Position numbers and translations under genes: made by a program. From Corallococcus sp. AS-1-6 (GTDB lineage: Bacteria > Myxococcota > Myxococcia > Myxococcales > Myxococcaceae), in the NCBI RefSeq assembly GCF_020037015.1, contig NZ_JAIQDE010000032.1, positions 27,630 to 91,629 of the forward strand: a stretch of DNA of 64,000 nt, read 5' to 3'. Of the stretch, positions 47,562 to 55,210 are shown piece by piece (the stretch's first letter is position 1; the number at the start of each line of letters is the position of its first letter). A model generated the notes under the pieces. The model searched no databases, had not been told where the DNA came from, and saw only the letters and a program-made list of their open reading frames with translations.

Positions 47562-47595
47562 TTGACTTACGGATTACGACGATAATATTACATAA
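47562..47595 (+). promoter_or_regulatory. AT-rich probable promoter of the thiolase gene
   Basis: TTGACT at 47562-47567 resembles a -35 box, and the AT-rich stretch GATAATATTACATAA (47581-47595) contains -10-like hexamers, though the spacing to the best one is only 13-15 bases. The local AT content is far above the surrounding DNA. A good ribosome-binding site AAGGAG precedes the ATG at 47615. Confidence 0.4.
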
Positions 47596-47614
47596 AAAAT
47601 CCAAGGAGCCGCGC

Positions 47615-48850
47615 ATGACCGCCAGCTACATCATCGACGCCGTCCGGACCCCGCGTGGGCGCGGGAAGATGGGCAAGGGGGCCCTGACGGGACTGCATCC
47701 GCAGGAGCTGCTCGCCCAGACGCTCAACGCGCTCCAGCGGCGTGGCGGTTGGGATGCCCGGGAGGTGGGCGACGTCATCGCGGGGTGCGTGTCGCAGGTG
47801 AACGAGCAGGGCGCGAACATCGCTCGCAACGCGGTGCTCGCGGCGGGGTGGCCGCAGGACGTGTCCGCCGTGTCGCTCAACCGCTTCTGCGGCTCCGGGC
47901 TCCAGGCGGTGAACTTCGGCGCCATGGGTGTCGCGTCCGGCGCCATGGACTTCGCGGTGGCGGGCGGCGTGGAGAGCATGTCGCACCTGTCGCTGGGCGC
48001 GGACGGCGGCGGCCAGGACGGCGGCAACGTGCGGCTGCGCGAGCGCGTCTACCAGGTGCCCCAGGGCATCAGCGCGGACCTCATCGCGACGCTGGAGGGC
48101 ATCACCCGCGAGGACGTGGACGCGTGGGCCCTGCGCTCGCAGCGCCAGGCGGCCCGCGCCATCGAGGAGGACCGCTTCGCGAAGGCCCTCTTCGCGGTGA
48201 AGGACCCGGCCACCGGCGCCGTGCTGCTGGAGCGCGACGAGTACCCTCGCCCGGACACCACCGCGCAGGGCCTGGCCGCGCTCAAGCCCGCGTTCGTCAC
48301 CCTGGGCGAGACGGCCGTGGGCCCGAACGGTGAGACGCTGGACGGCATCGCGCTGTCCGCCTACCCGCGGGCGAAGCGCATCCAGCACGTGCACACCGCG
48401 GGCAACTCCAGCGGCATCGTGGACGGGGCCGCCGTGGTGGCGCTGGCGTCGGAGCGCTACGTGAAGGAGAAGGGGCTCAAGCCCCGCGCCCGCATCCGCG
48501 CCATGGCCACGCTGGGCACCGAGCCGCTCATCATGCTCACCGCCCCCGCGCCCGTGAGCCAGAAGGCCCTGCGCATGGCCGGGATGAAGGCCGGTGACAT
48601 CGACCTGTGGGAGATCAACGAGGCCTTCGCCGCCGTCGTGCTCCAGACGACGCGCGCGCTGGGCATCGACCCGGACCGGGTGAACGTCAACGGCGGCGCC
48701 ATCGCGCTGGGCCACCCGCTGGGCGCCACCGGCGCGATGCTCCTGGGCACCGCCCTGGATGAACTGGAGCGCACGGGCAAGCAGACGGCGCTCATCACCC
48801 TGTGCATCGGCGGCGGCCAGGGCATCGCCACCATCATCGAGCGCGTGTAG
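47615..48850 (+). CDS. Thiolase (acetyl-CoA C-acyltransferase family)
   Basis: This 411-residue enzyme has the complete thiolase set: nucleophile Cys92 in [10 protein letters not shown], the NEAFAAV motif, His367 in [14 protein letters not shown] and Cys397 in CIGGGQGIA. It catalyses either condensation of two acetyl-CoA or cleavage of 3-ketoacyl-CoA in fatty-acid degradation; the sequence alone does not decide. No other beta-oxidation gene lies nearby. The preceding 102 bp contain an AT-rich promoter-like segment. Confidence 0.92.
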   Translation: MTASYIIDAVRTPRGRGKMGKGALTGLHPQELLAQTLNALQRRGGWDAREVGDVIAGCVSQVNEQGANIARNAVLAAGWPQDVSAVSLNRFCGSGLQAVNFGAMGVASGAMDFAVAGGVESMSHLSLGADGGGQDGGNVRLRERVYQVPQGISADLIATLEGITREDVDAWALRSQRQAARAIEEDRFAKALFAVKDPATGAVLLERDEYPRPDTTAQGLAALKPAFVTLGETAVGPNGETLDGIALSAYPRAKRIQHVHTAGNSSGIVDGAAVVALASERYVKEKGLKPRARIRAMATLGTEPLIMLTAPAPVSQKALRMAGMKAGDIDLWEINEAFAAVVLQTTRALGIDPDRVNVNGGAIALGHPLGATGAMLLGTALDELERTGKQTALITLCIGGGQGIATIIERV

Positions 48851-48860
48851 CGCCCGGCTT

Positions 48861-48891
48861 GGAATCAGACAGGCGCCCCCTGTCTGATTCC
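48861..48891. terminator. Hairpin terminator after the thiolase gene
   Basis: A perfect 13 bp stem (GGAATCAGACAGG and complement) with a 5-base loop lies 10 bp after the thiolase stop and 14 bp from the stop of the opposite-strand gene, serving both convergent genes. No U-run is present. Confidence 0.65.
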
Positions 48892-48905
48892 ACCCCCTCG
48901 GGCCC

Positions 48906-51491
48906 TTACGGCAGGTACCGCCACGGCGCCGTCACGGCCGGCTGGAAGCAGTGCACGTGGGCCTTGGTGGCGCTGGGGATCTCCTGCACGACGCCAGCGC
49001 CGTAGCCCTGCGCGCGGCACCACTGGCTCACCTCCAGGCGCGAACCCGGGGTGCTGTAGTCCCCCAGGCTGGACACCGGCCCCAGGACGGACTTCTCCAC
49101 GTCCGTCTGGAGCCCGGAGTTGAAGCAGCCCACCCACGGCCGGGACGTCACCTCGAACACCTGCCCCGTCGTCCAGCCCTGGCTGTTGCAGAAGCGGTGC
49201 GCCGCCGCGGTGCAGTGGGTGCTCGTCACGCCCCGCTCGTCGGTGCAGCCCGAGTGGATGCGCGCCAGCTCCTCGAACGTCACGGCCACGCTCTCATGCT
49301 GGATGGGCGCGCACGCCACCGTCAGGTCCGTGGCCGTGGACGCCACCGGCACGCCCGCCAGCGAGATGGGCGGGCGGTTGCTGACGAGCTGGACAATCGT
49401 GTCCCAGGTGTTGGTGCTGTTCGCCAGCGCGTCGCCCGCGCCCCGCTGCGCGCAGGCCCGGTGCATCGCGGACAGGCACGCCGCCGAGTTCAGCGCGCCG
49501 GTGCCCGTGCACGCGGGCGCCTGGGCGCTCATCACGAACTGGCCCGCGGAGGGCGTATGCTGGATGGCCTCCTCACGGCAGTTGGCGCCATGCGCGGTCA
49601 TGCAGATGCTCCGGTTGGAGCGCGCGTGCGTGAAGATGCGCACCTCGTCGATGGCGCCCCGGAACGAGCCCTCGCCGTTCGCCGGGCAGCGCTGCGTGTC
49701 CAGGTTCGCGCCCGCGCCGATGTAGAGCGTCCCCGTGCCCAGCCGGGCCGTCCCCGGCGCGACGGGCAGCGCGCGTTTCGTGGGCACGCCGTTGAGGTAC
49801 TCCTGGAAGACGCCGGTGGTGCCGTCCCACGTATAGGCCAGGTGGCTCCACTGCCCCACCGGCAGCACCGGGCTGCCGCCCAGCCGCACGCGCTGGCCGT
49901 TGACGACCAGGGAGAACTGCACCTGGTTGCTGGCCTCGTGGATGATGTCCAGCCCGCCCGCCTTCTGCATCAGGTAGCGGTAGGGATTGCCGGTGGTGCA
50001 CCCCTGCTGGATGTCCGCGTCCGGCCGCACCGCGAACTCCACCGACAGGCCGCGCACGAACGCGCCCACGCCGGGCACCGTGCCGGACGGGTCCGCCAGG
50101 TTCACCGCGAGCGCGCTCCCGCCGGGCACCACCAGCGCCTTGCCCTTGCCGTGCGGCTGCCACAGCGAGTCCGGCGACGAGCGCGTCAGCGCGTTGCCCG
50201 GCGAGATGGACGCGCCCCCCACCAGCGTGCCGGTGAAGAAGCGGCCGGACAGGTCCGGCGTGCGCGTCAGGTCATACGCGCCCGCGCGAGTGACGAGCTC
50301 GTTCATGGGCAGGAAGAGCAGGTGGAAGGGGTCCATCAGCTCGCCCAGGTCCACCTCGTTGTAGTCAGCGGTGTTGCTGCCGAAGAGGGCCAGCACGTCG
50401 TGCGTCTTCGTGACAGGCAGGTAGTGCGCGGCGTTGCTCTGCCCGGGCGGGAAGCTCTGTGACGGCAGGCGCTCCTGCTCGAAGTTCCACATGGGCCCCG
50501 AATAGAAGAGGTGCGCGATGTCCATGCGGTCCGTGTTGATGGCCCCGTCGATGTGGTACGCGGTCCAGTTCGTGTCCGCGCCCACCAGGCTCACCGCCTC
50601 GCGCCTCGCGCCGTCCGTGTACGTGACGGCGATGTAGAGGAGGTTGCGGCCCTCGTGGTCCACCCACGCGTAGGCGCCGCGCACGAGCGCGCCAGAAGCC
50701 GTGTCGCCGAAGTCCTCGCCCGTCGCCGCCTTCAGCCGCTTCCACGCCAGCGGGTAGCGCTTCACGCCCGCGTTCGGGTCGTTGAACATCATCGACAGCG
50801 GGCGCGGGTTGCTCCAGCCCGTGGCCGCGCACGGCGTGGGGTTGTACGCGTACATCATGTGGTCGATGCCGCCGGTGTTCGCGGGCGCGCCCTGGTAGAT
50901 GAGCAGCCGGCCGTCGGACGTCATCGTGGGCTCGATGCCGCGAATCGTGGCGCCGGTGACCGTGCGCAGCGTCTCCAGCGGGCCGGTGGTGAACGACGCG
51001 ATGTCCGCCGCCGTCGTGAAGGGCTGCGACACGCGGAGGTCCGTGGTGCGCCGCCGGAAGACGTTGTCCCCGTTGAACATCATCGAGTCGAAGAGGAACG
51101 GCTGGTACACCGCCACGCCGCTCGACAGCGCGTAGGGCTGGGCGGGGTTCGTGAAGCAGAACGCCAGCGCGTTCTCCCCGTTGCGCACGGTCGTCGTCTT
51201 GCCCGCGGAGAAGGCCCCCGCGAACGACGGCTTGCCGGCCGCGTCGTACGTCACCGCCTCCGGGCGGAACACGCGGGCAATCCACGTGGTCGTCGTGGTC
51301 GCGTGGTCCTCGCCGATGTTGCCCACGAAGATGCGCCCGTCCACCGTGGACGAGTGCCCGTTCGCCCCGAAGGGCGTCCCGATGCGCGTGTTCACCAGCG
51401 ACGGCCGGCCCTCCGCGAACACCCCCACGGGCATGCCCGCGAGCCCTATCCCGAGCATCACACCCATGGCCCCACTAAGTGACTTTTTCAT
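48906..51491 (-). CDS. Secreted protein with LamG-like (concanavalin) domain
   Basis: The product is 861 residues from ATG 51491 with an N-terminal export signal (MKKSLSGAMGVMLGIGLAG...FA). Residues about 30-440 form a beta-rich domain of unknown type with repeated short motifs (NGHSSTVDGRIFVGN, GRLLIYQG). Residues about 445-630 are a LamG/concanavalin-like jelly roll: WSHLAYTWDGTTGVFQEYLNG and GSFRGAIDEVRIFTHAR. The C-terminal 210 residues are Cys-rich with two similar units (CLSAMHRACAQRG, CTAAAHRFCNSQGW and CRAQGYGAG). It is predicted to be exported; the ligand is unknown. Its start lies 93 bp from the divergent GH16 gene start. Confidence 0.7.
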   Translation of the reverse strand: MKKSLSGAMGVMLGIGLAGMPVGVFAEGRPSLVNTRIGTPFGANGHSSTVDGRIFVGNIGEDHATTTTTWIARVFRPEAVTYDAAGKPSFAGAFSAGKTTTVRNGENALAFCFTNPAQPYALSSGVAVYQPFLFDSMMFNGDNVFRRRTTDLRVSQPFTTAADIASFTTGPLETLRTVTGATIRGIEPTMTSDGRLLIYQGAPANTGGIDHMMYAYNPTPCAATGWSNPRPLSMMFNDPNAGVKRYPLAWKRLKAATGEDFGDTASGALVRGAYAWVDHEGRNLLYIAVTYTDGARREAVSLVGADTNWTAYHIDGAINTDRMDIAHLFYSGPMWNFEQERLPSQSFPPGQSNAAHYLPVTKTHDVLALFGSNTADYNEVDLGELMDPFHLLFLPMNELVTRAGAYDLTRTPDLSGRFFTGTLVGGASISPGNALTRSSPDSLWQPHGKGKALVVPGGSALAVNLADPSGTVPGVGAFVRGLSVEFAVRPDADIQQGCTTGNPYRYLMQKAGGLDIIHEASNQVQFSLVVNGQRVRLGGSPVLPVGQWSHLAYTWDGTTGVFQEYLNGVPTKRALPVAPGTARLGTGTLYIGAGANLDTQRCPANGEGSFRGAIDEVRIFTHARSNRSICMTAHGANCREEAIQHTPSAGQFVMSAQAPACTGTGALNSAACLSAMHRACAQRGAGDALANSTNTWDTIVQLVSNRPPISLAGVPVASTATDLTVACAPIQHESVAVTFEELARIHSGCTDERGVTSTHCTAAAHRFCNSQGWTTGQVFEVTSRPWVGCFNSGLQTDVEKSVLGPVSSLGDYSTPGSRLEVSQWCRAQGYGAGVVQEIPSATKAHVHCFQPAVTAPWRYLP

Positions 51492-51583
51492 GGAAATAAG
51501 GTTAAGCCATTCTGCCCTCCCCGGTCTAAGGGGGGCGGGTTCCCGCTCCCTGTCGGGGCCGGACACACCTCTTGAGGAAGACG

Positions 51584-52900
51584 ATGGCGACGAGAGCCGG
51601 AGAGACGCTGTGGGCGCTGGCGGCGGTGCTGGGGTTGACGGCCTGTGGCGGGGGCGCCGCGCCCGCGCAGGACGCGATGCTGACGACGCCGGTGGTGGCG
51701 GAGCGGGAGCAGTCCGCCACGGCGGCGCCGGTGGGGCAGACGGTGTGGCTGAAGGCGTGCGCGACGCAGAAGTTCGTGTCGGCGGACCGGAACCTGGGGA
51801 CCACCGCGCCGCTCGTCGCCAACCGGGACAGCGCGCAGGGGTGGGAGCAGTTCCAGGTGGCGGACGCGGGCAATGACTTCATCTCGCTGCGCGTGGTGGA
51901 GACGGGCCTGTACGTGTCCGCGGATCCGAACGCGGGCGGCCAGGTGACGGGCTTCCGCACGGCGGTGGGCGACTGGGAGCGCTTCACCTGGGTGCCCTTC
52001 CCGGACGGCAGCGTGGGCCTGCGCGCCAAGAGCACCGGGCAGTACGTGTCCGCGGACGTGAACCAGGGCGCCAGCGCGCCGCTGTACGCCAACCGCGCCA
52101 CGGCCGGCTGCTGGGAGTCGTTCTCCTTTGGCGTCGTGGGCGGGGCCGAGGACCGCTGGGTGCAGATCTGGAGCGACGAGTTCGACGGCACCAGCGTCAA
52201 CACGGCCAACTGGACGCCCAACACGACCGTGCACGTGAACAGCGAGCAGCAGCAGTACACGAACTCCAGCGACAACATCTCCGTGAGCAACGGCACGCTG
52301 AAGCTCACCGCGCGCCTGCAGTGGAACAACGGCTACCCGTTCACCTCCGGCCGGCTGGAGAGCGCGGGCAAGCGCGAGTTCAGCCACGGCCGCATCGAGG
52401 CGCGCATCAAGCTGCCGGTGGGCGCGGGCCTGTGGCCGGCGTTCTGGATGCTGGGCAATGACATCAACTCCGTGGGCTGGCCCGCGTGCGGGGAGCTCGA
52501 CATCATGGAGAACGTCGGCTACGGCGACTGGGTGTCCGGGGCGCTGCACGGCCCGGGCTACAGCGGCAACACGCCCATCAACGGCCGCTTCTACCCGTCG
52601 TCCAGCGTGAGCAACTGGCACGTGTACCGCACGGAGTACTCGTCCTCGGACATCAAGTGGTACATCGACGGGGTGCTGGTGAAGACCACCACGCGCACCG
52701 AGGTGCAGCGCTACGGCGCGTGGGCGTACGACAAGCCCCTCTTCATCATCCTCAACCTCGCGGTGGGCGGCGGCTATCCCTTCGGCGTGAATGGCGCCTC
52801 CACGCCGTACTACGGCGTGCCGCAGTCCACGGTGGACCTGGTGCGCAACGCGCCGCAGACCATGGAAGTGGACTGGGTGCGCGCCTACCAGTGGCGGTAG
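51584..52900 (+). CDS. GH16 beta-glucanase lipoprotein with N-terminal beta-trefoil-like module
   Basis: The product is 438 residues from ATG 51584 with GAGGAAG in front and a lipobox LTAC (Cys21). Residues 48-185 have three similar units (QKFVSADRNLG, GLYVSADPNAGG, GQYVSADVNQGA), the fascin/beta-trefoil-like carbohydrate-binding pattern. Residues 190-438 are a GH16 catalytic domain with ELDIMENVG: nucleophile Glu304, Asp306 and acid/base Glu309. GH16 enzymes of this form cleave beta-1,3- or mixed-linked glucans such as fungal or algal laminarin. A second GH16 gene lies 782 bp downstream. Confidence 0.87.
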   Translation: MATRAGETLWALAAVLGLTACGGGAAPAQDAMLTTPVVAEREQSATAAPVGQTVWLKACATQKFVSADRNLGTTAPLVANRDSAQGWEQFQVADAGNDFISLRVVETGLYVSADPNAGGQVTGFRTAVGDWERFTWVPFPDGSVGLRAKSTGQYVSADVNQGASAPLYANRATAGCWESFSFGVVGGAEDRWVQIWSDEFDGTSVNTANWTPNTTVHVNSEQQQYTNSSDNISVSNGTLKLTARLQWNNGYPFTSGRLESAGKREFSHGRIEARIKLPVGAGLWPAFWMLGNDINSVGWPACGELDIMENVGYGDWVSGALHGPGYSGNTPINGRFYPSSSVSNWHVYRTEYSSSDIKWYIDGVLVKTTTRTEVQRYGAWAYDKPLFIILNLAVGGGYPFGVNGASTPYYGVPQSTVDLVRNAPQTMEVDWVRAYQWR

Positions 52901-52910
52901 GCTGAAGGGC

Positions 52911-53657
52911 ATGACGCTCCCGCCCCTCCTCCTGCTGGCTGACAGCGCTCCGCTGTTCTGGCGCGTGGAGGGGCGCCCCTTCCTGGACTACGTGCGTGTG
53001 CACACCGGCGCGGAGCTGCGCGTGCCGCCGGTGAAGGCCGCGTACCTGGGCGCGTCCAACGGCGACGAGCCGGCGTTCTTCGACATCTTCGTCGCGGCCA
53101 TGGAGGGCATTGGCATCACGCGCTGCCGGAGCATCCCGGCCGCGCCGTCCGGCGAGGACCTGGCGTGGCTGAAGGACGCCGACGTCATCCTCCTGGCGGG
53201 CGGAGACCCGCGCGTGGGCTGGGACGCGTTCCAGGCCCACGGCGTGGACGGGGTCCTGCGCGAGCGGCATCAGGCCGGCGCCGTGCTGATGGGCGTGTCC
53301 GCCGGGGCCATGCACCTGGGCCTGGGCGCGTGGTGCGAGGACCTGCCCGGCGAAGGCGAGCCCTTCCCGGTGCTGGGCCTGGTGCCCTACCTCATCGGCG
53401 TGCACGAGCCCTCCGAGTGGCCCGGCCTCAAGCTCGCCGTGCGGCGCATGGGGCTGCCCACGCGGGGGCTGGGCATCCCGCGGGGGGGCGGTGTGCTCCT
53501 GCACGCGGACGGGAGCGTGGAGCCGGTGCGGCAGACCGTGGTGGACGTGACGGTGGACGTGGAGGGGCGGCTGCACGAATCGCTGCTCATGCCTCCGGCC
53601 ACGCCGTACCGGGGCGAGTCCCCCGAAGCGCCGGTGGACCGGCGGACGCTCCAGTAG
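52911..53657 (+). CDS. S51-type (cyanophycinase/dipeptidase E-like) peptidase
   Basis: The product is 248 residues from ATG 52911. The nucleophile elbow GVSAGAMHLG (Ser130) and the preceding DVILLAGGDPR match the class I glutamine-amidotransferase-like S51 family, which cleaves Asp- or Glu-linked peptides; GVHEPSEW supplies a His. No signal peptide is visible, so it acts in the cytoplasm. It lies between the two GH16 genes (10 bp after the first, 24 bp before the second), so all three may be one operon. Confidence 0.75.
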   Translation: MTLPPLLLLADSAPLFWRVEGRPFLDYVRVHTGAELRVPPVKAAYLGASNGDEPAFFDIFVAAMEGIGITRCRSIPAAPSGEDLAWLKDADVILLAGGDPRVGWDAFQAHGVDGVLRERHQAGAVLMGVSAGAMHLGLGAWCEDLPGEGEPFPVLGLVPYLIGVHEPSEWPGLKLAVRRMGLPTRGLGIPRGGGVLLHADGSVEPVRQTVVDVTVDVEGRLHESLLMPPATPYRGESPEAPVDRRTLQ

Positions 53658-53681
53658 CGGGCCCCCTTTCGAGGAACGGCG

Positions 53682-54554
53682 ATGGCGACGAGCACGTACA
53701 GGGCGGTGACGGCGTGGGCGCTGGTGGCGGGGCTGACGGCGTGCGCGGGGGCGCCGAAGCGCTCGGAAGCGGTGGCGGGCGCGGAGGGCGGCTGGGTCCG
53801 GGTGTGGAGTGACGAGTTCGACGGCACGCGGGTGGACCCAAGCAACTGGCGCATCCAGACCGACGTGCACGTGAACAACGAGCAGCAGCAGTACACGGCG
53901 TCACCGGACAACGTGTCGGTGAGCGGCGGCACGTTGAAGCTCACGGCGCGGATGCAGACGGCCAACGGGTATCCGTTCACGTCGGGCCGGGTGGAAAGCG
54001 CGGGCAAGCGGGAGTTCAAGCACGGCCGCGTCGAGGCGCGCATCAAGCTGCCGGTGGGCGTGGGCCTGTGGCCGGCGTTCTGGATGCTGGGCCATGACAT
54101 CCACACGGCGGGGTGGCCGGCGTGTGGGGAGCTCGACATCATGGAGAACGTCGGTTACGGCGACTGGGTGTCCGTCGCGTTGCATGGGCCGGGCTACAGC
54201 GGCGACACGCCCATCAACGGCCGCTTCTTCCCGCGCACGCCGGTGAGCGACTGGCACGAGTACGGCGTGGAGACCTCCCCGGAGGCCATCCACTGGTACA
54301 TCGATGGGGAGCGCGTGAAGACGTCCACGCGCGAGGAGGTGGAGCGCCACGGCGCCTGGGCCTACGACAAGCCCCTCTTCATCATCTTCAACTTCGCGGT
54401 GGGCGGCGGCTACCCGGAGGGCGTGAACAAGACGAAGGAGCCCTACTTCGGCGTGCCACAGGCCACGGTGGACCTGGTGCGCGACTCGCCGCAGACGATG
54501 GAAGTGGACTGGGTGCGCGTCTCACAGAAGCGCAAGAGCAAGGACACGAACTAG
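53682..54554 (+). CDS. GH16 beta-glucanase lipoprotein (second paralogue)
   Basis: The product is 290 residues with lipobox LTAC (Cys21) and a GAGGAACG ribosome-binding site. It consists of a GH16 domain only. Catalytic residues Glu150, Asp152 and Glu155 are in ELDIMENVG. Long blocks are nearly identical to the first paralogue (HGR.EARIKLPVG.GLWPAFW, GWPACGELDIMENVG), showing recent duplication, but it lacks the beta-trefoil-like module. Confidence 0.87.
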   Translation: MATSTYRAVTAWALVAGLTACAGAPKRSEAVAGAEGGWVRVWSDEFDGTRVDPSNWRIQTDVHVNNEQQQYTASPDNVSVSGGTLKLTARMQTANGYPFTSGRVESAGKREFKHGRVEARIKLPVGVGLWPAFWMLGHDIHTAGWPACGELDIMENVGYGDWVSVALHGPGYSGDTPINGRFFPRTPVSDWHEYGVETSPEAIHWYIDGERVKTSTREEVERHGAWAYDKPLFIIFNFAVGGGYPEGVNKTKEPYFGVPQATVDLVRDSPQTMEVDWVRVSQKRKSKDTN

Positions 54555-54622
54555 GCCCCCGCCTCCACCGCAGACCATGTGGACCATCGCCAGGAGGCCC
54601 CTGCACGACTTGAGCATCCATC

Positions 54623-55081
54623 TCATGGAGTGGAGATCAAGCGCGGCGCTTGCCCCGCCTTGTTCTGCGGCAATCCCAATGCAGGCTGCCTCAGGACGAA
54701 GTAGCCCAGAAGCAGATGCTCAATGGACATGAGCAAGTACCGGAACTCCTCGCCACTCACCGAAGCCCCCTCATGAACCGCGGCGTTGCCATGCGTAATC
54801 ACGTTCACGAGACGTTCATGGTGGTGGGTAGTGATGAAGCCCCGGTTGTGGAGTTCGTAGAGTCGCCGGCGTAGGTTGCCATCAACGTCCACGCCATCCC
54901 GCACCACTTGTTCGAGCAGCATACGAAGGCCTGCCATCCCGAGCGGCGAGGGCCCATTGTCGGCCAGGGCATAGACATCAGTGAGCATCCCTTGGATGCG
55001 CGCAGGCAGGTCCTCTATCCAGGCGGGTCGAGGCCACGAGGGGGTGGCGGACAACGAGAGAGAGCGGTGTTCAGCGGCCAT
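54623..55081 (-). CDS. DUF4145 (HEPN-like) protein
   Basis: The product is 152 residues from ATG 55081, with GGAGG upstream. The core GMAGLRMLLEQVVRDGV, then LYELHNRGFIT, then LVNVITHGNAAVHEG matches DUF4145, a small helical domain that belongs to or resembles HEPN-fold proteins. RLVNVITH (R, six residues, H) and the following NAAVH are its most conserved part and may form the RNase-type site. DUF4145 proteins often occur with restriction or defence genes. It is divergent from the 889-residue gene, with 129 bp between containing paired palindromes. GC is lower than in the surrounding DNA. Confidence 0.6.
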   Translation of the reverse strand: MAAEHRSLSLSATPSWPRPAWIEDLPARIQGMLTDVYALADNGPSPLGMAGLRMLLEQVVRDGVDVDGNLRRRLYELHNRGFITTHHHERLVNVITHGNAAVHEGASVSGEEFRYLLMSIEHLLLGYFVLRQPALGLPQNKAGQAPRLISTP

Positions 55082-55150
55082 GTGGCGTGTGCCTCCGTGA
55101 ATCGGAACGCGGCGAAATTAGGCCTCTGCACGTCCTGCCTCAACGCGAGC

Positions 55151-55169
55151 CCAATTGGACTCCAATTGG
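55151..55169. promoter_or_regulatory. Two CCAATTGG palindromes 11 bp apart in a divergent promoter region
   Basis: CCAATTGG occurs at 55151-55158 and again at 55162-55169 as a direct repeat of a perfect palindrome, one helical turn apart. It sits between the divergent DUF4145 gene and the 889-residue gene, suggesting a regulator binding site for both. Confidence 0.45.
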
Positions 55170-55210
55170 ATTCATGGAACAGTTGGAACGGCTCGTACCA
55201 GGAGGGTTCA

